Source: Chthoniobacteraceae bacterium (GTDB taxonomy: Bacteria; Verrucomicrobiota; Verrucomicrobiia; Chthoniobacterales; Chthoniobacteraceae). From it: 62,348 nucleotides of DNA. The stretch covers positions 1-62,348 of the forward strand of contig CANJPY010000015.1 of assembly GCA_947476255.1 (NCBI GenBank), in the 5' to 3' direction. Shown one piece after another: positions 8,101 to 14,502 of this stretch; positions within the stretch are counted from its first letter, which is position 1, and every line of letters starts with the position of its first letter. Below the pieces are notes generated by a model. The model did no database searches and was not told the origin of the DNA. It worked only from the letters and a program-made list of their open reading frames with translations. The translations under genes were made by a program, and so were the position numbers.

Positions 8101-9096
8101 TGGATCGAGCACCAGCATTCCGTAATTTGGCAGGGGAGCGCCAATGGTGACGGCATTGCCGGGTGACAATTCTGCGACGCTGGCGGTAACCGTCGTCTCC
8201 GTGGGGCCATAGGTATTAAACACCCGCCGGCCCTGGCCCGTGAGCCGCTGTGCAAGCGAGTCAGGGCAGGCTTCACCGCCTAGATTTAGCAGCCGGAGAT
8301 GCACCGGAAAATTCTCCATGAGCGCAACCAGAGTTGGGACGGCGTGGAGAACCGTAATGCGATGCTTTTCAAGCGCAGCGGCGATGGCATCTGGATCGGC
8401 AATGACCTCCTGGGGAGCCACCCAAAGGGACGCTCCAACCAGATAAGAAATCCAGATCTCCTCAAAGGACATGTCAAAGGCTGCCGAAAAGCCGTGATAA
8501 ACAAGGTCTTTGGAGTGGATGCCTAGCACCTCGTTTTCGCTCCTCAAAAAGTGGCAGATGTTTGAGTGGCTGATGGCGATGCCTTTGGGGGTTCCTGTCG
8601 AACCCGAGGTGTAGATCACGTAGGCAGGATCTTCGGGAGAGGGGCGGCTTGCTGGCGATCTCGAAGCTGTGGGAGAGAGCAGGTCTTCCAAATACCAGAC
8701 AGGGACTGGCATGTTCGAAAGTTTCTCGCCCCAAGAACGAAGCGTGACAAGCCCGCACGCTTGCGCTGAACGCAGGCAAACAGCCGCTCTTTCCAGAGGC
8801 ACATCCGCGTCGAAGGGCAGCCATCCCGCTCCACTTGCGGTGATGCCCGCCTGTGCCACCAACAGATCAGTGCCTCGTGGAAGCAGCAATCCCACGACCT
8901 TGCCTGGTCCCGCTCCTAAAAAGGCAAGGGCGTCTCCCACGGCGACGGCGCGTGCGTGGAGATTTTTGTAAGAAATCAGACTGTTTTCAAAGTGAAGCGC
9001 GGCCTTGTCTGGAAAACGGCCCGCCGTTTCCTTCAGGATATCGTGAAGTGTTTCCTGCAGGAGGAGGTCGGGTCGGGAAGGGCCTCTAAGAATCAT
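5125..9096 (-). CDS. Pls/PosA-type membrane NRPS (poly-amino-acid synthetase-like)
   Basis: 1323 residues from the ATG at 9094-9096; an in-frame TTG at 9144 is less likely. An adenylation domain fills about residues 15-510, with core motifs YTSGSTGTPKG (about 162-172), FDMSFEEIW, NTYGPTETT, YLTGDLG, GRVDHQVKIRGFRIE and the catalytic lysine in SSGKID (about 493). A thiolation domain follows with LGGHSL (modified Ser about 553). After that come six hydrophobic segments in three pairs, each pair followed by a soluble domain with left-handed-beta-helix character (RLLGAKIGEQT, RLLGAKVGKEA, RLLGAKIGRGV, then hexapeptide-like turns). There is no condensation or thioesterase domain. This is the architecture described for epsilon-poly-L-lysine synthetase and relatives (TIGR02353 terminal domain). 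My hand-read specificity code is D-M-E-H-L-L-T-V-T-K. The acidic third residue would suit a basic amino acid, but the substrate is not established. Confidence 0.9.
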   Translation of the reverse strand: MILRGPSRPDLLLQETLHDILKETAGRFPDKAALHFENSLISYKNLHARAVAVGDALAFLGAGPGKVVGLLLPRGTDLLVAQAGITASGAGWLPFDADVPLERAAVCLRSAQACGLVTLRSWGEKLSNMPVPVWYLEDLLSPTASRSPASRPSPEDPAYVIYTSGSTGTPKGIAISHSNICHFLRSENEVLGIHSKDLVYHGFSAAFDMSFEEIWISYLVGASLWVAPQEVIADPDAIAAALEKHRITVLHAVPTLVALMENFPVHLRLLNLGGEACPDSLAQRLTGQGRRVFNTYGPTETTVTASVAELSPGNAVTIGAPLPNYGMLVLDPEHQPLPAGEVGEIAVFGPGVSLGYLHLPELTQARFIVNPCASHPGESRLYLTGDLGKITADAQVQCLGRVDHQVKIRGFRIELDEVAAALARQPGIGTAAAVVRQLYGVDEIVAFAVTAGSSENTPKEDSLRSVLAGELPAYMVPARIQILSEMPRLSSGKIDLSTLRAIPLSEAQEAPGMGAFAPHTPAEKTLWKALKTLFPGRAFHPEQDFFCDLGGHSLLAARLVSLLRKDAAFGGAGVQHIYKNRSLGSIAAALAKLLSNEGNAVPPHKPAPEWRRYLCGAAQLVCLPFIILLDLLLWLAPFFTYHSLTGTKTDSIPAAMGFAILVFLLTALASFPITIGLRKVLAGKLAPGNYPLWGVTYFRWWLGSHLSKACAVHLISGTPWKALHLRLLGAKIGEQTMLNSLTVAVPELLEIGPGACIGTFVNIENARVEAGRFIIGKVRIGANASIDSYAVLENDTEIGDDARLCGQSTLSQGRRIPAGEVWSGAPALKIQTSEEAWPESPKLHLTQRLGHLLYYAVGGAMVSLLFFVPTFPSFVLMDWIDAHTLDLFETSNAWWLTFPFFFCMALPAAMVFVTMTALLAGSLRRIFPKTQPGTFPLHGSVYRRKWLLSTILDTSLQVLHGLYASSFAASWMRLLGAKVGKEAEISTAEGVIPSLLQLGDGSFIADGALLGDEEQRRGWMQLKGTIIGNRSFVGNGSYVPDGAVFPDDMLLGVQSSAPPNADMQSGQTWMGSPPMLLPARETIETPDASLTFYPALWRRVVRGTIEAIRIVLPLAFMIAAGYVIVYRIMDFADAGDWTGSFFAALLCSVLYSAGSFSLVWALKWICIGRYEPRKAPMWTPFVWLSEAVTVAYESLAVPPFLDHLRGTPFLPWALRLLGAKIGRGVWLNSTDLTEFDCVHIGDYAELNAHCGPQTHLFEDRVMRVGVVTIGKGATLGVRAIVLYDATVGDFCRLGPLTLVAKGEQLPSASAWEGSPASSVEPRL

Positions 9097-9162
9097 GAAA
9101 AAGGGGAGGGAGACGCACGGTACCTCATTACGGAAGGCACGCAACAGCTGGAGTTGTTTGTG

Positions 9163-10641
9163 CTAGGCAACAAAGCGACGGTGAAGGTGTGCGAGGTAAG
9201 GGGCTGGTTCCGTGGGGCGTCCCGTGGCCTTGCGCATTAAGTCGTTTGGGTGCATGATACTTCCCTGCGAATGTACCTCTTGGCGCAACCATTGCAGCAG
9301 CGGTCCATAGTCGGCGTTTTGGATGCCTGTTGAAATGTTGCCGTGAGTCTGCGCCTGCTGGAAGAGTTGCGCTGCGTTAAGGTTCCCAAGGGTGTAAGTG
9401 GCGAAGTAGCCGAGGCCGCCCATGCTCCAGTGGATGTCCTGTAAACAGCCATGGGCATCGTCAGGAGGAGTGAGGCCGAACAAGTCTTCAAAACTTTCAT
9501 TCCAAGCGTTTGGCACTGCGCCGACCTCGAGCGATCCATTGAGGAGTCGGCGTTCCAGTTCGAAACGCAGGAGGATGTGTAAATCGTAGGTTGCTTCATC
9601 CGCTTCGACGCGGATGAGTGAAAACTCCGAGCGGTGAATGGTGCTCAAGAAATCAGCGGCTGAAATCGTTTTAAGGCTTGGGAAAAGCTCTGCGGCGCGG
9701 GGGAGCCATTTTTGCCAAAACGCCTCAGAGCGGCCCACATGATTTTCCCACAGGCGGGACTGGGACTCGTGAATTCCGAGCGAAACGGCGGTGCCGGATG
9801 GAAACCCATAGTCGGATCCCCTCAAGCCTTGTTCGTAGAGGCCATGTCCCGCCTCGTGAAGAACGCCAAAAAGAGAGGACGTAAAGTCACGGAGATCGTA
9901 CCGGGTGGTGAGTCGAATGTCTTTGGGGCCCAGAGTTGTACAGAAGGGGTGGGCGGTGGTGTCGATGCGTCCGGAGGTGAAGTCAAAACCAAGGCTTTCC
10001 GCAATCTCTTGGTTGAGTTGTTGTTGTTTGTCGACGGGGTATTCACCGTGGAGCAGGTCCACGGAGGTCGAGGCACTGCGTGCCACGGCTTGTTTTGCGA
10101 TTTGGGCGAGCTGTGGCTTGAGTTCCCCAAAGAGGTCCGCCACACCCTGGGTGGTTGCTCCGCGCTCGTAGCCCATCAGCAGGGCATCGTAGGGTTCGTT
10201 TTGGTAGCCCCACAGAGCGGCTTTTCGGCGTGCAATCTCGAGCACGCGCGTGAGGTGTGGCGCAAAAAGCAGGAAGTCGGATTTTTTACGGGCCTCCACC
10301 CAGGCATGCTTGGCGTGGGTGGTGACTTCGCTTTCCTCCGCCACGAGGGATGTGGGAATCCGGACGGCTCGGTCCGTTTCGTAGCGCCATTCCCTGAGGT
10401 TGGCGGCCTCGAGGGGAGTGGCTGAAACGGCCTCTGCTTCGGCTTTTTCTAAAAGGGAGCGGAAGTGTTCGCCGGTAGAGAGTTCGTGGGCTTTAGCACT
10501 GAGGTAAGAGATTTGGTTTGCCCGGTGGTCGAGGCTTTTTTCGGGCATGTACGTCTCTTGATCCCAGCCCAGCACCGAGGCGGTCGACTGGAGCAGGGCA
10601 ATTTCGCGGGCGAGCGCACTCAGGGAGGCGTAGGAGGTCAT
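9163..10641 (-). CDS. M32-family metallocarboxypeptidase (carboxypeptidase Taq type)
   Basis: 492 residues, the usual length of the family. It removes C-terminal residues from peptides using one zinc or cobalt ion, in the cytoplasm. The metal site HEAGH is seen in LHEAGHGLYEQG, with the downstream family block GIHESQSRLWEN supplying the third ligand. The N-terminus SALAREIALLQSTASVLGWDQETYMP is the family signature. The frame continues upstream, but the ATG at 10639-10641 gives the conserved N-terminus. It lies 66 bases before the ATG of the membrane NRPS gene on the same strand, so the two may be co-transcribed. A role in trimming the NRPS product would be speculation. It is divergent from apbE. 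Confidence 0.93.
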   Translation of the reverse strand: MTSYASLSALAREIALLQSTASVLGWDQETYMPEKSLDHRANQISYLSAKAHELSTGEHFRSLLEKAEAEAVSATPLEAANLREWRYETDRAVRIPTSLVAEESEVTTHAKHAWVEARKKSDFLLFAPHLTRVLEIARRKAALWGYQNEPYDALLMGYERGATTQGVADLFGELKPQLAQIAKQAVARSASTSVDLLHGEYPVDKQQQLNQEIAESLGFDFTSGRIDTTAHPFCTTLGPKDIRLTTRYDLRDFTSSLFGVLHEAGHGLYEQGLRGSDYGFPSGTAVSLGIHESQSRLWENHVGRSEAFWQKWLPRAAELFPSLKTISAADFLSTIHRSEFSLIRVEADEATYDLHILLRFELERRLLNGSLEVGAVPNAWNESFEDLFGLTPPDDAHGCLQDIHWSMGGLGYFATYTLGNLNAAQLFQQAQTHGNISTGIQNADYGPLLQWLRQEVHSQGSIMHPNDLMRKATGRPTEPAPYLAHLHRRFVA

Positions 10642-10807
10642 GGTGAAGGACAGCAAGTGGGGGAAGGTGAATGTGCCAAAGGGGAGGCTCTGTTTCAAAG
10701 GGTTTCTCCGACACAGGCTGTCTGCTCCTATTTCGGCAGGATTCTTGAGGACTCCGTCTTTAAAAGTGGGAGTCGGCGCTTTGTTGCGCCAAAATCGGGG
10801 GTATTTC

Positions 10808-11851
10808 ATGAAACGAAGCTTCTTTAAGACTCTGATGGGAATGGGCTGGGCTCCGCTTTTAGTGGGTTTATTTGGGGCTTTTGCAAATGTGGCGTTCGCC
10901 GAGGAGCGGTTTTCTTTTGAAAAAGCTGAAATGGGGCTGCCTGTTCGAGTGACATTGTATGCGTCCGACGAGAAGGTTGCCTCGGCCGCTGTCGATGCTG
11001 CCTTCGCCCGTATCGAGGTCCTTAACGCGATTTTTACCGATTACGACAGCGATTCAGAATTGTGCCGCCTCTCGGATACGAGTGGAGGGGGCAGAGCGGT
11101 GCGTGTGAGTCCCGAGCTTTGGCATGTGCTTGAGTATGCCCGGCGTCTCTCGCAGCGTTCGAACGGGGCTTTCGACATGAGCATCGGGCCGGTGGTGAAT
11201 CTTTGGCGCACTGCCCGCCGTAAGAAGGCACTGCCTTCGCCCGAGCGGCTTAAAGAAGCCCTTGCGCGTTCGGGCTACGACGGTATGCGGTTGGACGGGG
11301 AGCATCAAACGGTCGAACTTACAAAGCCTAGGATGCGGCTGGATGCGGGAGGCATTGCAAAGGGGTATGCGATGGAAGAAGCTCTCTTGGTGCTCAAAAA
11401 AAACGGGTTTCCCAGAGCAATGGTGGAAGGAGGCGGTGACATAGCTTTGGGGGATGCACCTACGGGGCAGGTGGGTTGGAGTGTGGAAATTATAGCGCTC
11501 GATGCGGAGGGCGCGCCCGCGCCCGTGCGCCTGCGCCTGAGCAATTGTTTTGTCTCCACAAGCGGTGATCTTTATCAAAGGCTCGAGATCGCAGGAAAAC
11601 GGTATTCACACATCGTGGATCCTCGAACAGGAATCGGGTTGACCGATCACAGTCTGGTTACGGTGATTGCGGCGCGGGGTATGGAGGCGGACGCTCTTTC
11701 GAAGGTCGTCGCAGTGCTTGGAACCGAAGCGGGTTTTCCGCTGATCGATGAGACGCCCGGGGCGGCGTGTCGGGTGGTGCGTGCGCCGGATGGCACTGTC
11801 GATGTGCGCCAGAGCAGCCGGTGGGAGAGGCTGGTCGAGGTGTCTAAGTAA
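10808..11851 (+). CDS. apbE: FAD:protein FMN transferase (ApbE)
   Basis: 347 residues with an N-terminal signal or anchor segment (MGWAPLLVGLFGAFANVAFA). It acts on exported proteins such as NqrC/RnfG-like subunits, attaching FMN covalently to Thr or Ser. Family features seen are AFDMSIGPVVNLW, RLDAGGIAKGYAMEEA, VEGGGDIALG, the signature HIVDPRTG, and the Mg-binding region VIAARGMEADALSKVVAVLG. The ATG at 10808 follows a G-rich stretch (CGGGGG) at a plausible distance and gives the signal peptide, whereas the frame upstream does not. No flavoprotein target (Nqr, Rnf or NosR-like) is encoded in this window. Confidence 0.93.
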   Translation: MKRSFFKTLMGMGWAPLLVGLFGAFANVAFAEERFSFEKAEMGLPVRVTLYASDEKVASAAVDAAFARIEVLNAIFTDYDSDSELCRLSDTSGGGRAVRVSPELWHVLEYARRLSQRSNGAFDMSIGPVVNLWRTARRKKALPSPERLKEALARSGYDGMRLDGEHQTVELTKPRMRLDAGGIAKGYAMEEALLVLKKNGFPRAMVEGGGDIALGDAPTGQVGWSVEIIALDAEGAPAPVRLRLSNCFVSTSGDLYQRLEIAGKRYSHIVDPRTGIGLTDHSLVTVIAARGMEADALSKVVAVLGTEAGFPLIDETPGAACRVVRAPDGTVDVRQSSRWERLVEVSK

Positions 11852-11951
11852 ATGGGAGGATGCTTTTTGTGGAGGGGCAGGTGGTGGGTTGTGAGCCAAC
11901 TGGCAGTGCCGTAAAAGCGGCGGAAGGTTGGGTTTTGGTGACTCGCGTGCG

Positions 11952-13571
11952 TCACTTGGCGAACCCATTTGGACATGGAGGCCGTTGGTAAGAGCGCCCC
12001 GCGTCAGTCTTGCGAAAAGTGAGGTAGTCGTGCGCTTTGATCACTTGCTTTTCTGGAAGCGCGTACTCCATGGCCCCGAAATTCACAATCACGCCTTTCC
12101 CTGATGAAAACTCTGTCTCCTGTACGCTGTGGTCATCGGTAAGGAATCGGTGATTGGTCATCTGGTCCAAGGCGACCTCTTTCACCCAGTCGCTGACGTA
12201 GTGCTGCGTGCGAGTAATCTGTTCGCGATATTTTGCGATGCGGTCGGCTGTCGTGCGGTACATGGGTGGTGTACCGCTGAGCACAGACCAGAGGTTTTTG
12301 AGTTGCCAGTAGACATGCGGGTCGTCCATGCCGTCCTCCCAGCGCCACGTCACGATGACTTCGTCGTGGTGGCAGAGAGAATAAAACGGAATCCGGTGAC
12401 GCGGACTGACGCTGACGCTCTGTTCGGCCGTGGCGGACGGATCAAGTTTCGAGAGCAACCGCATGGGATCCTGGCCCTTTCGTACCGTATTGTCGTTGAT
12501 GCCCACATTTTCCGTCGTCGCCTTTCGCGGAAAAAACTCCTTCCACCGCACCAGAGTGCTCGCTCCTTCAAGCCAATGGACATACGGAATGAGGTAATCG
12601 ATGCCGCACTCCGTGGCGGCCAGCTTGCCCCGCCGGTTTAGCTCTGCGAGGAGAGCCGTGCGCTGCTCCCGAGTGTAGTACCGGTCGCAAGGATGGGCGG
12701 GATCGAAGCACTCCGATTCGGAGTTGAAACCCACCGAACCCAGGCAATCCAGAAAACGCGCAGAGTAATCAAATGCCTGAAACTCCCGGTCGAAGGTTTC
12801 CATCGCAAGCGGTATGAAATACTTCGCACACACAATCCCGCTCCGGGGCCCGAAAGCCGCGACACGCGACCCATCGGGGCGAACCACCATCTTGTCAGGC
12901 CATGCGTTTGTGTTGATTTGATGGCTCTGCCCCTTGGCGGGGTCCGGTTCGAAGGCGTCGCGGTACTGGTCGTACCGATAGACGTGATATCCAAGCGAAC
13001 GGACACGTTTGATGGCAGCGGCCATTTGGTCTTGGTAACCGGGTTCAGGACTGGTCAGAGGCACGTTACACATCGCAAACAGGCACCGATCCACTCCCGC
13101 CTCCCGAAAGGCCTCGGCCATTTCAGCTGCCTTCGCAGGGGGGCGCGTATTCGCCCAGAAGACCGGTGCTCCCAAAATTTCATGCACAGCCGGGTTCTCT
13201 GCTGCCTTTTCACGAAGCGTCTTGTGCATGCCTTTTGCTGCGAAAAATGCGCGGTATATTTTAGCCAGAGCGACATAGCCGTCCTGATCGCTCACTGAAA
13301 AGCCAAGGTGCCAAGGACGATCAAAGCTCCCCTTGTTGGACCTGCATACTAACTGGGGGGCGACGACCGTTTGTTTGTCCATGGGTACATCCCTCCACCG
13401 AAGCATCGTGGTCTCGATGTCGGGAAGCGACGTGAGTAACCCCTCTCCAGTGTCTTCATCCACCAGCCCAAGGCACATCAGGTAGGAGTGGACTCCCCCG
13501 AAAAAAACCGCCGTCCGGTAACTCCAGCCAATCTGGATCGCTCTTGCGCACGGGAACCAGCATCCCCTCAC
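11952..13571 (-). CDS. glycoside-hydrolase-like protein, 3' part of a frameshifted gene
   Basis: This is the larger, C-terminal part of a gene whose first part is at 13456-14088. True homologous reading in this frame starts near 13506. The first residues encoded before that are out-of-frame read-through. The protein is rich in W, Y, D and E, with motifs such as PWHLGFSVSD, GAPVFWANTR, VGFNSESECFDP, ECGIDYLIPYVHW and PFYSLCHHDEVIVTWRW. These suggest a TIM-barrel glycoside hydrolase (GH101/GH129/DUF5696-like), but I cannot fix the family. Joined to the first part it would be an exported enzyme of about 720 residues. It lies downstream of the DUF1592/DUF1552 operon on the same strand, which fits a carbohydrate-degradation setting. 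Confidence 0.7.
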   Translation of the reverse strand: MRGCWFPCARAIQIGWSYRTAVFFGGVHSYLMCLGLVDEDTGEGLLTSLPDIETTMLRWRDVPMDKQTVVAPQLVCRSNKGSFDRPWHLGFSVSDQDGYVALAKIYRAFFAAKGMHKTLREKAAENPAVHEILGAPVFWANTRPPAKAAEMAEAFREAGVDRCLFAMCNVPLTSPEPGYQDQMAAAIKRVRSLGYHVYRYDQYRDAFEPDPAKGQSHQINTNAWPDKMVVRPDGSRVAAFGPRSGIVCAKYFIPLAMETFDREFQAFDYSARFLDCLGSVGFNSESECFDPAHPCDRYYTREQRTALLAELNRRGKLAATECGIDYLIPYVHWLEGASTLVRWKEFFPRKATTENVGINDNTVRKGQDPMRLLSKLDPSATAEQSVSVSPRHRIPFYSLCHHDEVIVTWRWEDGMDDPHVYWQLKNLWSVLSGTPPMYRTTADRIAKYREQITRTQHYVSDWVKEVALDQMTNHRFLTDDHSVQETEFSSGKGVIVNFGAMEYALPEKQVIKAHDYLTFRKTDAGRSYQRPPCPNGFAK

Positions 13572-14088
13572 AGTGCGGGAACAGATTACTCACTCGCGCT
13601 CCATCCCGCACAAAAACATAGGGATAGGCCACCTGCCTCCAGCCCTCCTTCGGGTCAAGCTGCACCGTCAGTTCAATGTCCGGCTGCTCCCCAGATACAC
13701 GCAGCGTGATCCGAGCCGATGCCACGCCGCGTTTGCCATCGGGACGAACACCCGCCATCCCGCATTCCAAGGTCCATTCGCCTCGCGCTGCATCAAAGCC
13801 GACGATCCTCTGCCTGAGAGCCTCCTCCGTTTCGACGCGCACCTGCTGCCAAACCCTCTGGTTGCGCCTGTCGGTCATGTGGATGGAGCCATCCTTGTCG
13901 GAGATCTCCACACGGAGAGCCTTTCCCACCCACACATTTGGGCTCGAGCTGATCGCGGGCAGGCTCTGTGCTGGCTGGAGAGCCGCCGAGGTGGTTGAGC
14001 TGGATTCCAACGGCTTAGTTTCTGCATAAGCCATTTGTATGAAGATTATTGCAGTGAGAAAAATGCCATGGGTGCTTTGCGTGTTCAT
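13456..14088 (-). CDS. glycoside-hydrolase-like protein, 5' part of a frameshifted gene
   Basis: The N-terminal part carries a signal peptide (MNTQSTHGIFLTAIIFIQMAYA; ATG at 14086-14088, alternative start at 14130) and a beta-rich domain containing VWVGKALRVEISDKDGSIHM, GEWTLECGMAGVRP and LTVQLDPKEGWRQVAYPYVF, a fold typical of the N-terminal domain of large glycoside hydrolases. Reading is lost after LELPDGGFF, within a run of seven T (minus strand; 13501-13507). With six T the sequence would continue directly as GGVHSYLMCLGLVDEDTGEG in the frame of the 3' part. This is either a real inactivating or phase-variable change or a sequencing error. Confidence 0.7.
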   Translation of the reverse strand: MNTQSTHGIFLTAIIFIQMAYAETKPLESSSTTSAALQPAQSLPAISSSPNVWVGKALRVEISDKDGSIHMTDRRNQRVWQQVRVETEEALRQRIVGFDAARGEWTLECGMAGVRPDGKRGVASARITLRVSGEQPDIELTVQLDPKEGWRQVAYPYVFVRDGARVSNLFPHCEGMLVPVRKSDPDWLELPDGGFFRGSPLLPDVPWAGG

Positions 14089-14502
14089 GGAGGTGGAGAT
14101 CGATTTCGAGTGGAACTCGCGGCTGTTCACGAGTGAGTAAATTAATGAGCTGGGGGGGTACTGCGGCGTCTTCGCTTTCTACAAAATAGAGGCCACGCGT
14201 TGCTCGTGTGAAAAACCACAAGGTCGGCCGTTCCAAATTTGATCAGGTGCTGCATCAGTACCTGCGCAAAAAATTCCTCGTGTTTATCCAGTGCACCGCG
14301 GAGTACGTAGAAGCTGTTGAGTGCGGAACGATCCGGCGGAATGCCGTCATGGCGATGGTTGCGATTGCGAGTGTTGGTTTGGTTTTGGCTTTCCGTTGGA
14401 GAGAGGCTTGGGGTGCAACGGCGAAGCTGAGCCCGGTTCGGAGCATTGCGCGATGGCTGCTGCGAAGAAAGTGGCCGCGCTTGATGGGGGATTGAGTGCG
14501 GG
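14089..14502. other. intergenic stretch with possible degenerate coding remnants
   Basis: This lies between the DUF1592 gene and the frameshifted hydrolase gene. Two minus-strand frames read locally like protein: ALDKHEEFFAQVLMQHLIKF about 14230-14300, and RGLYFVESEDAAVPPQLINL about 14130-14200. Neither has a convincing start, and a plus-strand frame of 95 codons (14208-14495) also stays open. The best guess is a decayed gene with frameshifts. No family is recognised. Confidence 0.3.

Noticed and set aside
9712..10425. Plus-strand open frame inside the M32 carboxypeptidase gene
   Set aside because: It lies fully within a gene with HExxH and family landmarks on the other strand. Nothing recognisable.
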